Assembly (NCBI GenBank): GCA_945877855.1
Contig: CAMDWA010000001.1
Location: 29,719 to 93,718 of the forward strand
Reading direction: 5' to 3'
DNA length: 64,000 bases
From: Thermoflexus hugenholtzii JAD2
GTDB lineage: Bacteria; Chloroflexota; Anaerolineae; J036; Brachytrichaceae
Shown: positions 26,202 to 35,073 of the stretch, one piece after another
How the letters are laid out: the number at the start of each line of letters is the position of its first letter
Numbering within the stretch: position 1 is the stretch's first letter
Position numbers and translations under genes: made by a program
Notes under the pieces: generated by a model
What the model saw: only the letters and a program-made list of their open reading frames with translations
Told to the model about the DNA's origin: nothing
Databases searched by the model: none

Positions 26202-26684
26202 TTATTTCAGCGCCTGATCACAAGCGTGACGAACGCCGCAGGTGGCGCAACGCCAAGGCTCGGCGTGATTGCGATTAGCATCCTCGGCCTCTAGCGAATC
26301 TCGCATTTCGGCGATGATGTCGAGCAATTGGGCTTCAAGTGCGTTGTCGTAGTCAACGGCAAATTGCTGGTCGGCATATTTGATGATGCCGTAGCTGGGC
26401 CGCGTGCCGTAATTTTCTTCAATCAACAGACAATAGGTTGCCAATTGCAGCACATGCCCCAAACGCGGCCTGCCGTCACGTGGGGCGTTCGACGACTTTA
26501 ACTCAATCGGCACAATATTCTCGCCATCGTTGATGAGGTAATCGGGCTTGCCAGTCACGCCGTGCTGGCGTGAGAACAAGGCTTGTTCGTTACGTTGCCA
26601 GCTGCTCGTGTCGCTGTAAATCAGCCGCCCACTTGGCAGCCCGCTCTCCTGCTGCGTCCGCCGTGACCACATCCACAGCAGCAA
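26202..26684 (-). CDS. Membrane-anchored Cas4/RecB-like nuclease
   Basis: PD-(D/E)XK nuclease with GKPDYL, then the E-x-K motif PIELKSS, QLATYCLLIEE and PSYGIIKYA. The C-terminus has three cysteines (WRCATCGVRHAC) as in the Fe-S site of Cas4; the fourth, N-terminal cysteine is not visible. The shown start is a TTG. The same frame stays open upstream to 26735 and encodes a clear hydrophobic helix (NYFPLILIPLIFALLLWMW), so the real protein probably begins near an ATT at 26724, at the edge of a heptamer array. No CRISPR array or other cas gene is nearby. Confidence 0.75.
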   Translation of the reverse strand: MLLWMWSRRTQQESGLPSGRLIYSDTSSWQRNEQALFSRQHGVTGKPDYLINDGENIVPIELKSSNAPRDGRPRLGHVLQLATYCLLIEENYGTRPSYGIIKYADQQFAVDYDNALEAQLLDIIAEMRDSLEAEDANRNHAEPWRCATCGVRHACDQALK

Positions 26685-26719
26685 TGCAAAAATGAGCGGA
26701 ATGAGGATTAATGGGAAAT

Positions 26720-26782
26720 AATTAATGGTTAATGGTTAATGGTTAATGGTTAACCATTGATCATTAACCATTAACCATTAAT
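26720..26782. repeat. Inverted heptamer repeat locus (TTAATGG type)
   Basis: Four to five TTAATGG units face three ATTAACC units across a short spacer (AACCATTGATC). The locus fills the whole gap between the proS stop codon and the start region of the Cas4-like gene. Confidence 0.85.
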
Positions 26783-28213
26783 TTAGTATGCGCGTGCAAA
26801 AATGGCGCGTTCGCGGGTAGGTTGGCCGGTGATGATGCACTTGCGTTCGATGCCGTCTTGCTCGAGCGGGAAGTTGCGGTTGGTGGCCTTGGTTTCTTCT
26901 TTGATCTTGGCATCGACTGCTGGATCATCGATGACGGGTGCGAGCACCCAGCCGTCTTCTACCGCCGCCTTTAGCTCGTCGTAGCTGTTGACTTCACGAA
27001 TATTGGCTTTTTGGAACGCTTCGGCCTGCGCAAGTAGATTGGCCTGAATCTCGTCCATCAATTTTTTGATGGTATCGGCCAAGCCATCACGGCTGACGAT
27101 GGTCTTGCCAGGTTTGCCGGGGATATCGCGGCGTGCTAGCAACACGCTGTTGTTTTGAATATCGCGTGGGCCAATTTCAACCCGTACCGGAATGCCGCGC
27201 ATTTCGCAATCATAGAATTTTGCGCCCGGCGTGTCTTCGCGATCATCAAGCTTGACCCGAATGCCGGCTGCCTTGAGGGTCTTGAATACATCATCGGCGA
27301 CCGCCATCACGCCCACTTTTTCTTCTGGCTTCTTGTAAATGGGCACAATCATGGCCTGGATGGGCGCAATTTTGGGCGGCAAGCGCAGGCCGATATCATC
27401 GCCATGCACCATAATCACTGCGCCGGTTAAACGCCAGCTTAGCCCCCAACTTGTCGTCCAGCAAAATTTCTCGGTGTTATCGCGGTCCAAAAACTTCATT
27501 TCAAAGGCTTTGGCAAAATTTTGGCCTAGGTCGTGGCTGGTGGCAGATTGCAAGGCTTTTTTATCGCCCATCATGCCTTCAATGCTAAAGGTGTTGTCGG
27601 CCCCAGCAAAGCGCTCGCTCTTGCTCTTGCGGCCTTTGATAGTGGGCAAGGCGCAATCGGCCATGGCATGTTCGTGATACACCTCTAACATCCGCATCAC
27701 TTCTTCCATGCTTTCTTCGTGATTGGCGTGGGCGGTGTGGCCCTCTTGCCAATAAAATTCCATCGTGCGCAAAAAGGGCTTGGTGCGTTTTTCCCAGCGC
27801 ACCACGCTATTCCATTGGTTAATCAGCACCGGCAAATCGCGATAGCTCTTAATCCATTGGGCATACATATAGCCGATGATGGTTTCGCTGGTCGGGCGCA
27901 CCACCAATGGCTCTTCGAGTTGCTCGCCGCCGCCGACCGTGACCACCGCCAATTCGGGCGAAAACCCCTCGACGTGATGTGCTTCTTTTTGCAAAAAGCT
28001 CATCGGAATAAACAGTGGAAAGGCGGCGTTGCTGTGACCGGTGTCTTTAAACCGGCGGTCGAGCAGGTCGCGCATATTTTCATACAAGGTCCAGCCATAG
28101 GGCTTGACCACAATGCAGCCGCGCACGGGTGCATAATCGGCCATATCGGCCTCGCGGATGACATCGAGATACCATTCGCTATAGTCTGTGGAACGTGGAG
28201 TGATTTTTCCCAT
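26783..28213 (-). CDS. proS: Prolyl-tRNA synthetase, short (archaeal/eukaryal) type
   Basis: 476-residue class II synthetase that charges tRNA-Pro. It has motif 2 (FLRTMEFYWQEGHTAH), motif 3 (GLSWRLTGAVIMVHGDDIG) and the TSET loop (VVRPTSETIIGYMYAQWIKSYRDLP, shown by RPTSETI), without the editing insertion of the long bacterial form. The C-terminal zinc-domain extension of the type ends IFARAY. I start at the ATG at 28213, three codons into the frame; an AATTACG heptamer array lies directly upstream. Confidence 0.95.
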   Translation of the reverse strand: MGKITPRSTDYSEWYLDVIREADMADYAPVRGCIVVKPYGWTLYENMRDLLDRRFKDTGHSNAAFPLFIPMSFLQKEAHHVEGFSPELAVVTVGGGEQLEEPLVVRPTSETIIGYMYAQWIKSYRDLPVLINQWNSVVRWEKRTKPFLRTMEFYWQEGHTAHANHEESMEEVMRMLEVYHEHAMADCALPTIKGRKSKSERFAGADNTFSIEGMMGDKKALQSATSHDLGQNFAKAFEMKFLDRDNTEKFCWTTSWGLSWRLTGAVIMVHGDDIGLRLPPKIAPIQAMIVPIYKKPEEKVGVMAVADDVFKTLKAAGIRVKLDDREDTPGAKFYDCEMRGIPVRVEIGPRDIQNNSVLLARRDIPGKPGKTIVSRDGLADTIKKLMDEIQANLLAQAEAFQKANIREVNSYDELKAAVEDGWVLAPVIDDPAVDAKIKEETKATNRNFPLEQDGIERKCIITGQPTRERAIFARAY

Positions 28214-28216
28214 CTT

Positions 28217-28503
28217 TATCAATTACGAATTACGAATTATGAATTACAAATTGCGAATTATGAATGATTTAGGACATTCAGAAAAAATAAACTTCCAATT
28301 CTCCGTTGTTTCCGTATCTCCGTGATCCAAACGCTATGGATTGCGGAAATACGGAAACAACGCAGAATCGAAGATAGGTTTTAAAGACTAATTTTTATTT
28401 TTATTTCTTCTGAATGGCCTTATGAATTATGAATTGACAGCATGAAGACATGACTTGGCCTCACTAAAGGCTGAACCTGTAATTCGTAATTTGTAATTTA
28501 CAT
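28217..28503. repeat. Repeat-filled 300-nt region: heptamers and long stem
   Basis: No gene. AATTACG-type heptamers (28217-28256) have their complements at 28477-28503. Between them a palindrome, CGTTGTTTCCGTAT / ATACGGAAACAACG around AAACGCTA (28304-28362), is nested in outer arms CATTCAGAA / TTCTGAATG (about 28274-28418). The whole region could fold back on itself. Confidence 0.7.
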
Positions 28504-28523
28504 TTTTGAATTATCCCGCGAAA

Positions 28524-29066
28524 TTACAATTGTTTTCGCATTTTCCATTCATGCGAAACGACCTCAATACGTTCTTCGTTTAAAATTGCGTCATCAGGGG
28601 TTTGGCTGGTGGGCTTTAGGTAGCTCCAGCGGTTCTCAAATTCACCGACGGCAGCATAACCAAGCCGCTCATACAAACGTTTGGCGGCGATATTATCACG
28701 CTCAACATCCAATTCGGCCCAGCCAAAGCCACGCCCGCGCAACACATTTTCGGCAGCACCGATCAATTGTGTGCCGATGCCCAAATTTTGCAGCGGCAGC
28801 AATACTCGCAACGCCCACAATACCCCGATCTGCTGCTCACGTTGTTTATAAAGGTCGATCCACACTTGCCCAATTGGAAAATCATTAAGCATGGCGTTCA
28901 ACATAACAACATCGCTCATTTGTTGGCGTGTAAATGCATGTTCAATGAGATGGCGATATTCGGTGAGTGCTCCGAACCATTCTAAATTTCGCACATCTTC
29001 GACGCGACACACTTGAATGGTTATATTTGCAGTGATAGAGAATGTGGGAACGATGACGGCGTCCAT
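28524..29066 (-). CDS. GNAT-family N-acetyltransferase
   Basis: 180 residues. A GNAT fold with the acetyl-CoA loop in LQNLGIGTQLIGAAENVLRGRG and the LYERLGYAAVG motif after beta 5. I start at ATG 29066, two bases after the HMG-CoA reductase stop codon, so the two genes are one operon. The substrate is not evident. Confidence 0.85.
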   Translation of the reverse strand: MDAVIVPTFSITANITIQVCRVEDVRNLEWFGALTEYRHLIEHAFTRQQMSDVVMLNAMLNDFPIGQVWIDLYKQREQQIGVLWALRVLLPLQNLGIGTQLIGAAENVLRGRGFGWAELDVERDNIAAKRLYERLGYAAVGEFENRWSYLKPTSQTPDDAILNEERIEVVSHEWKMRKQL

Positions 29067-29068
29067 TT

Positions 29069-30352
29069 TCAATTTTGCATTTTAAACGCTAAATTTGCCA
29101 ACAGTGTTTGCGCTCGCTCTAAGCGCACTTGTTTTTCGGCAATGAGTTGCTCGGCGATGCGATCAATATTCACCCCGCTGGCCCCTGCGGCAATGGCAAC
29201 TTGGCGGGCGTGCAGCGACATATGCCCACGCTGAATGCCTTCGGCGGCTAATGCCCGAATGGCCGCTAAATTTTGCGCCAACCCGACACACACAATCACT
29301 TCGGCCAACTCACGCGCCGTTTGAACCCCCATCAGCCGTAGCGCCACTTGGGCACTGGGGTGCACCCGTGTGGCCCCGCCCACAATGCCAACTGCCATTG
29401 GTAAATGAATTTCGCCATGCAAAAAGGTTTGGTCAGCAGAAATGCGCCAGCGCGTCATCGAGGCATATTGCCCGTTGCGGGCGGCGTAGGCATGGGCAGC
29501 AGCTTCAACCGCCCGCCAGTCGTTGCCAGTGGCAAGCACCACCGCATCAATCCCATTCATTACGCCCTTGTTGTGGGTGGTGGCGCGGTATGGGTCATTT
29601 TCGGCGAACAAACTGGCTTCGACGATACGCTGTGCCAGCGTCAAGCCATCCATTTGGGGCGTGGTTAGGGCCGTGATTGGCACATTGCAGGTGGCCGAGG
29701 CCATACGCCGGTCATTCAGATTTGACAAAATTCGCAAATTGACCCGTCCGCCCGTCAGTTGCTCAATTTGGGGGGCCAAAGCCTCGCAAGCCGTGTTGAT
29801 TAAATTGGCCCCCATGGCATCGCCGCAGTGATACAACACATGCACGATCAAAAATTGGGGAGTGGAGATTGCGTGTTGTGCGGTGTGAATTGGAATGTGG
29901 CGTATTTCGAGGTCGATGGCCTTGGCGTGTTTGCTGATGGTGCTGGGGTTTTGGGTATTAAGCCAATTTAGCAAATAGGGGCTGGCTTGGTGAAGGTTGG
30001 CTGTGGCTGCGGCGAGGTCAGCAAGATCGAGCACTTGAATTTGCCCAATCATGATTGGCTCGGTGCTGCTGGCCGTAAAGCCGCCACCGCCCCGCGCTAA
30101 TTTTGCGGCAAAGCCACAGGCCGCCACCACCGATGGTTCTTCAACCACCATTGGAATGGGCACTGTGCGCCCGTTAATTACAAAATTTTCGGCCACACCC
30201 ATCGGCAACGCAAAGGTCGAGATGGCGTTTTCGATCATGTGATCAGCCATGTCGAGTGAAAGCCCAGTTTGTAATGCAGCTTGGTCAGTTAAATTGATGC
30301 CGAGCAAGTTGGGGCGTTCGTTTATTGCGACATCACGAAGTTTTTTAGACAT
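29069..30352 (-). CDS. mvaA: HMG-CoA reductase, class II
   Basis: 427 residues. Interconverts HMG-CoA and mevalonate with NAD(P)H. Class II features: ENAISTFALPMGVA, the catalytic Glu in EEPSVVAA, the dinucleotide segment DAMGANLIN, the catalytic Lys in HNKGVMNGIDA and the His in QRGHMSLHARQ. No N-terminal membrane domain. Class II enzymes were first known from mevalonate degraders, but some bacteria use them for isoprenoid synthesis; no other mevalonate-pathway gene is in view, so the direction is open. It is coupled to a GNAT gene. Confidence 0.93.
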   Translation of the reverse strand: MSKKLRDVAINERPNLLGINLTDQAALQTGLSLDMADHMIENAISTFALPMGVAENFVINGRTVPIPMVVEEPSVVAACGFAAKLARGGGGFTASSTEPIMIGQIQVLDLADLAAATANLHQASPYLLNWLNTQNPSTISKHAKAIDLEIRHIPIHTAQHAISTPQFLIVHVLYHCGDAMGANLINTACEALAPQIEQLTGGRVNLRILSNLNDRRMASATCNVPITALTTPQMDGLTLAQRIVEASLFAENDPYRATTHNKGVMNGIDAVVLATGNDWRAVEAAAHAYAARNGQYASMTRWRISADQTFLHGEIHLPMAVGIVGGATRVHPSAQVALRLMGVQTARELAEVIVCVGLAQNLAAIRALAAEGIQRGHMSLHARQVAIAAGASGVNIDRIAEQLIAEKQVRLERAQTLLANLAFKMQN

Positions 30353-30368
30353 TTAACCCTATTAAAAT

Positions 30369-30423
30369 GCCGCGATCACGATCCCTGCTCAAACTACGCT
30401 TGAGCAGGGATCGTGATTGCGGC
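30369..30423. repeat. Palindrome family member upstream of HMG-CoA reductase
   Basis: Arms of 23-24 bp from GCCGCGATCACGATCCCT with one mismatch and an ACTACGC apex, followed by GAAAA. It is 17 nt upstream of the HMG-CoA reductase start and 87 nt downstream of the RRM gene stop. Confidence 0.85.
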
Positions 30424-30455
30424 GAAAACTGTTTTAAGCGCTGCGCCTAAGGGAA

Positions 30456-30490
30456 AATAAAAAAATCTCGCTTTCATTGAAGAAAGCGAG
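30456..30490 (-). terminator. Intrinsic terminator of the RRM gene
   Basis: On the minus strand CTCGCTTTC-TTCAAT-GAAAGCGAG is followed by a run of seven or more T. It begins 20 nt after the RRM stop codon. Confidence 0.88.
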
Positions 30491-30509
30491 GCTTTTTGGC
30501 TCGATTTAA

Positions 30510-30944
30510 TTACCAGTCGCGGCGCTTGCCGCCACCGCTGCTGCCGCCGTCACGGCGACCACCGCCGCCGCCGCCTTCGCGACGACCGCCACCACCGTAA
30601 CCGCCGCCGCCACCGCTGTAGCCGCCGCCACCGCCGCCTTCACGACGACCGCCGCCGCCACCACCGCTGAAGCCACCACTACGTGGTGCGCCTTCTTCGC
30701 GTGGGCGAGCAATATTGACAGTGAGTGCACGGCTGTGCATTTCAGCGCCATGGAACTGACGAATTGCCTTCAGCGCATCTGCTTGTGTTTCCATCTCGAC
30801 AAATGCGAAGCCTTTTGAACGCCCTGTTTCACGATCTTTGATAATTTGCACCGACTTAACTGTACCACCCTGCGCGAACAATGCCCGCAGGTCCTCTTCT
30901 GTGGCTGTATACGCCACATTCCCGACAAAAAGTTTGTTTTCCAT
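30510..30944 (-). CDS. RRM-type RNA-binding protein with Gly-rich tail
   Basis: 144 residues. One RRM (about 1-82) with RNP2 LFVGNV and RNP1 KGFAFVEM, then a tail of [16 protein letters not shown] repeats ending KRRDW. This design is shared by cyanobacterial Rbp and plant or animal glycine-rich cold-inducible proteins; the tail often drives RNA annealing or condensates. A 210-nt upstream region and a strong terminator suggest a separately regulated, abundant mRNA. The GC-rich tail DNA differs from its AT-rich surroundings because of the Gly codons. Confidence 0.93.
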   Translation of the reverse strand: MENKLFVGNVAYTATEEDLRALFAQGGTVKSVQIIKDRETGRSKGFAFVEMETQADALKAIRQFHGAEMHSRALTVNIARPREEGAPRSGGFSGGGGGGRREGGGGGGYSGGGGGYGGGGRREGGGGGGRRDGGSSGGGKRRDW

Positions 30945-31157
30945 TTGGATTATTAAATTCTCTTAGAACTCGTGCTTCCGAATATTTAACTTAAAGATCA
31001 TTAGGGCGTCAGAATAATTCAGAGAGACTGACACTAAAAGCTGAAGGCACTAAAGACAGAAGTGTGAAAGTGAAACAAGAGAATTTAGCCTATTGTAGCC
31101 TAAAAAAATGAGATCAGGCTTATATTTTCTCGGACTTTTGTAGGATTGCAGAAATCA

Positions 31158-32031
31158 CTACTTTTTAGGTGGCATACCGGGCATGCCGGGCATTTGAATC
31201 AACGATGGCTCGATGATTCTTGTGAAGCAGCGGATCGATGAAGTCGCATCGGGCATATCTAACAAGACATAATGATAAACGCCATTTGGGAATTCTGGCG
31301 TAGGGCTATGAATACCATTGCATTTGTCGAGTTGGGTGGTAGTTATTTTTTTGCCATTGATATCGTGGTCGCTATAAAAGGGGGAGCCATCGAGTGCGAT
31401 GCCGAGAATATACGATGGGCCGCTTGGCCTGTCTATTTTGGTGATGATATATTTTGGCAAGGCATGATAATGATATTCGCCAAATGGGGTGGGGTAGCCG
31501 GCACAGTCATCTAAAAACCATACATCAACCCCAGCCGTATTTTTTACCGAAAGATTTGATTGCATTGCAACTATTGCTTGATCAAATTCATAGGGGTTAA
31601 ATAAGGGTGCACCTGAAATCATAGCGCCCACCACCCCAAGGTCGGTTAAGGGGGGTAATATGGCTTTCTTGGGGTTGAGTAGTATCTTAATTCGTAATTT
31701 TGCGCCACGCTGGGGTCTGGCCCAGTGTGCGATGTGGCAATGGTGGGGCGTGTCTGCTCTCATTCGGCAAAGCATATTCGGCTGGGCATGGGTGATTGGG
31801 CAATCCATTCGAGCGATAATGCAACTTGCCATCGGTGTAGCTCACCATCACATTGCTGCCCCATTGGGCTTGTTGATAGCTTTTGGTCATTTCGGCAATT
31901 TGCCCTGCATTGGCTGCGTTAGTCGGGTCGATGCTTTGTGGATTTGCTGTGGGGGTGGTGCTGATGCAGCCGACTAACGCAAGCAACCCAGCGCTCATTA
32001 CAATTATCGTTAAACGGGTATTTGTGTTCAT
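31158..32031 (-). pseudogene. YHYH-domain lipoprotein gene, frameshifted
   Basis: The first reading frame (32031 down to about 31700) gives a lipoprotein signal (LLALVGC), then VSYTDGKLHYRSNGLPNH, the start of a YHYH domain. A different frame then carries the rest (LNPKKAILPPLTDLG, GAPLFNP, GEYHYH, VYHYVLL, PGMPGMPPKK). Removing one T from the T4 run at 31698-31701 joins the frames cleanly. It is therefore one gene with a +1 indel in a homopolymer: a recent mutation, a sequencing error or phase variation. The full-length product would be a surface protein of unknown function, paralogous to its upstream neighbour. Confidence 0.8.
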
Positions 32032-32079
32032 TGATCTTTTCCCCTTAGAGCAAAATCTTTCATCAACTCGGAACCTGCT

Positions 32080-33003
32080 CTATTTGGTTAATATCGGTAA
32101 AAAGGTTAATTTATTTAACGCGGCATTTGGCGCTGTAGCTGGGGTTGCGGTTGCACTTGGTGTAGCTGTTGCTGCAGGCGTGGCTGTGGCAGATGTTGTG
32201 CCGGTGCTGTTGCTGAGATCGCCGATATAGCACCCAATGAAATATGGGAAAGCGTCGGTGGCGTAATAGGCATAAGAGCCATCGGCCTGCACCTTGCCAT
32301 TGCAACGGTCTAAATCGCCAGCCCCCGCCACATAACTATTGCGGCTCCATGCGGCGGTTTGGCTTGGGCTGGTCAATTGCCAACTGCTGCGTAGCTTTTT
32401 GGTGCTGCTACAACTGGCATCGGCGCACACATAGGGGGTGAGAATGGGCCAGCCATCGAAGGCATAGCCGACGACGACCCCCGGAGTGGTAGCCTTGAGT
32501 TTATCGGTGAGACAAGTGGCATTCACATGAAAATGATAGTCGCCGCGTTGTGCAGGATGCCCATTGCAATGATCTAAAATCCCTTGCTCGTAAGGGTCTT
32601 TATAGCCGTCGTTGGGGGCTTCGGTTGGTCCAAAGATGGGAATGCCATTCACTGCAACAGCAACAGCCCCGCCTAGCGGTACGCTGCGGCTTGCGCCGGT
32701 AGTGGGGGTTAATGGAATATTCCAGGTATAGTTCTGCGCTTTTAAATCATTTGGGTTGACCCGCACAAATTCAAAATTGGGGATGCCATTTGACCTAACG
32801 ACCATGTTGGTGTTGTCGCAGGTGACTGTGAGCGAAGGCGCAGGGTAGGCCAAATTTTTAGGGTCAGCAGTCACATTCATAAATTTGCTGGCCCCGCAAG
32901 CCAACACAGTTGCGGCATTTGAAGCATGGGTTGATATGCTGGCAAAGCTGATGCTCGCCCCTAATAAGGTGCAGGCCAGAAGATAAGAAGTTTTTTTGTT
33001 CAT
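32080..33003 (-). CDS. Secreted YHYH-domain protein
   Basis: 307 residues with a signal peptide (ends near THASNA). YHYH-domain features: VVRSNGIPN, VAVAVNGIPIFGP, LDHCNGHPAQRGDYHFH and YAFDGWPI. A second Cys-containing motif, DLDRCNGKVQADGSYAYY, repeats the pattern. The C-terminus is an Ala/Thr/Pro linker and the tail LNKLTFLPILTK, which looks like a surface-sorting or anchoring tail seen in some Chloroflexota secreted proteins. Intact neighbour of the frameshifted paralogue, 48 nt upstream of it. Confidence 0.82.
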   Translation of the reverse strand: MNKKTSYLLACTLLGASISFASISTHASNAATVLACGASKFMNVTADPKNLAYPAPSLTVTCDNTNMVVRSNGIPNFEFVRVNPNDLKAQNYTWNIPLTPTTGASRSVPLGGAVAVAVNGIPIFGPTEAPNDGYKDPYEQGILDHCNGHPAQRGDYHFHVNATCLTDKLKATTPGVVVGYAFDGWPILTPYVCADASCSSTKKLRSSWQLTSPSQTAAWSRNSYVAGAGDLDRCNGKVQADGSYAYYATDAFPYFIGCYIGDLSNSTGTTSATATPAATATPSATATPATAPNAALNKLTFLPILTK

Positions 33004-33090
33004 GGATATAAAACCAGCATAAGCTGTGCTTGTTAAGATTGTGTTCGGAAGCGATATGAAATTTGTGTGGGTGGTTGTATCGTACGACTT

Positions 33091-33480
33091 ATGAAGATAT
33101 TGCTAGATATGGTTGGTTATGGGGTGCGCGATATGGCTGCCATGCTTAGGTTTTATCGGTTGCTTGGGTTGCCATTGGCCCCCGAACTTGATAACGAAGC
33201 TTTTGCTGAGTGTATTACTGCTAATGGCTGTCGGCTAGGCTGGAATCACATCGATATGGTGAAATCATTTGACCCCGAATTTGAGATGCCCAAGGGTAGC
33301 CGCGTTTCGGTGGGGTTTAAATGTGCGACCCCAGCCGAGGTCAATGAGTCTTATCGGGTATTGACGACGGCGGGTTATACCAGTCACAAAGCCCTTTGGT
33401 ATGCATTTTGGGGGCAGTGCTATGCCCAAGTGCCTGATATAGATGGCAGTATTGTTGATTTGTTTGACTATTTAACCTAA
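33091..33480 (+). CDS. VOC-superfamily (glyoxalase-like) protein
   Basis: 129 residues from the ATG at 33091. Two beta-alpha-beta-beta-beta units: VGYGVRDMAAMLRFYRLLG at the start and VPDIDGSIVDLFDYL at the end. Members bind a metal and act as lyases, isomerases or antibiotic-binding proteins; the function here is not assignable. Confidence 0.8.
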   Translation: MKILLDMVGYGVRDMAAMLRFYRLLGLPLAPELDNEAFAECITANGCRLGWNHIDMVKSFDPEFEMPKGSRVSVGFKCATPAEVNESYRVLTTAGYTSHKALWYAFWGQCYAQVPDIDGSIVDLFDYLT

Positions 33481-33510
33481 AATTTGAATGCGTTGTAAAA
33501 CAAGTTTTTG

Positions 33511-33564
33511 CCAAAATCACTAACTATCCATGATTTGCAAATCATGGATGGTTAGTGATTTTGG
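33511..33564. repeat. Palindrome family member after VOC gene
   Basis: CCAAAATCACTAACTATCC with its complement, one mismatch in 27 bp, apex TTTGCAAA. Starts 30 nt after the stop codon at 33480. The base of the stem (AAATCACTA) resembles the other members. Confidence 0.82.
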
Positions 33565-33622
33565 TGTTGCATCTTTTTTTAATTTGTTTTAAAGTTTTCG
33601 AATAAGTGAACAATTGACCTAA

Positions 33623-34007
33623 CTTGAGTTTGCTAATTTAGAGCGTGATATTTTTTATGCGTGTGCTGGGCGCGACTATGCGTGGGCCATTCAACATTTT
33701 GCCGAAAATGTAAATTACGCCGATCCAACCCGTTATGTCAATCGTAATCGCGCCGAATTGTTACATTTTTTTGAGGACGACGGTGGTTTTGAGCAGCGCA
33801 CCGTGCTGCATAACGTGGTGTTTGACGAAAAGCGTCACATTGGCGCGGTGGAATGGACTCGTGACGGCACCCGTCGTTATCATGTGGCATCGTGGGTTAA
33901 AGTAAAAAAACAGCCAGATAACCCATTGGCGTGAATACCAGCATGTCGATGACCGCGAATGGGCCGAGTTTTTTGGTGGTGCAGCGTCTGAATCGATGAT
34001 AATGTAA
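33623..34007 (+). pseudogene. Decayed SnoaL/NTF2-like protein gene
   Basis: A continuous frame from 33623 encodes LERDIFYACAGRDYAWAIQ, HFAENVNYADPTRY, LLHFFEDDGGF and GAVEWTRDGTRRYHVASW, the pattern of an NTF2-like domain, but has no start codon (a TAA lies at 33620). After the A7 run at 33904-33910 the sense continues one base out of phase as QITHWREYQHVDD, up to a stop at 34007; deleting one A restores it. With no start codon and a frameshift, this is a pseudogene. It is missed by a simple ORF call. Confidence 0.7.
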
Positions 34008-34108
34008 AGTTGCAAATTCTCAATAATTGATATAAACAAGCGTTGTATTTATATTGAAAAAGCAAAATATATGCTTTGCGATTTGTAATTTCTAGTTTTA
34101 TATAAAAA

Positions 34109-34999
34109 ATGAACACTCAAATTTTTTCTCTTAAGTCGATCTTAGCGACGACGTTATTTTCAGCCGCGCTTGCACTTAGCAGTTGCGCTGCACCAGCGCC
34201 AACTGCGGCGCCAACGCCAGCGGCCCCGCCCGCCAATATGACATTGGCAACGACCACCAGCACCAATGATACGGGGTTATTGGCGGCCATTTTGCCCGAT
34301 TTTGAGCGCCAATACAATGCTAAAGTGAAGGTGATTGCAGTGGGCACTGGTCAAGCACTCAAATTAGGTGAAGATGGTAATGCCGATGTTGTGCTTGTTC
34401 ATGCCCGCGCCCAAGAAGATGATTTTGTGGCGAAAGGGTTTGGCATTAACCGCCGCGATGTGATGGTGAATGATTTTATTATCGTTGGCCCCACTGCCGA
34501 CCCTGCCAAGGTGAAAGGCGAAGCCCTCGCCGCCCCAGCTTTGCGCAAAATAGCCGAGGCTAAGGCCAATTTTGCCTCACGTGGTGATAATTCTGGCACA
34601 AATACCAAAGAAAAAGACTTGTGGAAGATCAGCGCCGTGACACCCATTTCATCGACGACTGGTTGGTATTATGCCGTTGGGCAGGGTATGGGCGAAACGC
34701 TGACTTTTGCCAATGAAAAAGCTGCTTATACGCTGACTGATCGTGGCACATGGTTGGCGCAAAAAAATCGTTTGCCAAATCTCAGCATTATTGTTGGGGG
34801 TGAAAAGGTTGTGCAAAATACTGACCCAGCGTTGCAAAACCCTTATGGGGTCATTCCTGTTAACCCAGCCAAACACCCCAATATCAAGGCCAATTTAGCC
34901 GAACAATTTGCAGTGTGGATTACATCGCCTGCCACCAAACAAAAAATTGCCCTCTTTGGGGTTGAAGAATTTGGGCAAGCCCTATTTCGGCCACTTTAA
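34109..34999 (+). CDS. tupA: Tungstate ABC transporter substrate-binding protein
   Basis: 296-residue lipoprotein (signal ending LALSSC, Ala/Pro linker) of the TupA family, which binds tungstate. Oxyanion-binding motifs: LATTTSTNDTGLL, GTGQALKLGEDGNADVVLVH (GTGQAL shown), SRGDNSGTNTKE and STTGWYYAVGQGMGETL. Molybdate is a possible alternative ligand. It heads a tupABC operon; the next gene starts after a 75-nt heptamer hairpin. Confidence 0.9.
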   Translation: MNTQIFSLKSILATTLFSAALALSSCAAPAPTAAPTPAAPPANMTLATTTSTNDTGLLAAILPDFERQYNAKVKVIAVGTGQALKLGEDGNADVVLVHARAQEDDFVAKGFGINRRDVMVNDFIIVGPTADPAKVKGEALAAPALRKIAEAKANFASRGDNSGTNTKEKDLWKISAVTPISSTTGWYYAVGQGMGETLTFANEKAAYTLTDRGTWLAQKNRLPNLSIIVGGEKVVQNTDPALQNPYGVIPVNPAKHPNIKANLAEQFAVWITSPATKQKIALFGVEEFGQALFRPL

Positions 35000-35070
35000 A
35001 TAATTACGAATTACAAATTACGAATTATGAATTGTAAATTTTGTAATTTGTAATTCGTAATTTGTAATTA
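34997..35070. repeat. Inverted heptamer repeat locus (AATTACG type)
   Basis: AATTACG/AATTACA/AATTATG units face GTAATTC/GTAATTT units across TTTT; the locus exactly fills the gap between tupA and tupB, overlapping the tupA stop codon. Confidence 0.85.
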
Positions 35071-35073
35071 TTG

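Noticed and set aside
26720..26782. Possible CRISPR-like repeats beside a Cas4-like gene
   Set aside because: Units are 7 bp without spacers and with facing arms; there is no cas1/cas2 and no repeat-spacer periodicity.
30506..30751. Ala/Val-rich frame opposite the RRM tail
   Set aside because: Product of GGN repeats read in another frame; the RRM frame explains the sequence.
33761..34116. Minus-strand frames over the 33.6-34.1 kb gap
   Set aside because: The plus strand carries a recognisable but broken NTF2-like gene; the minus frames show no motif.
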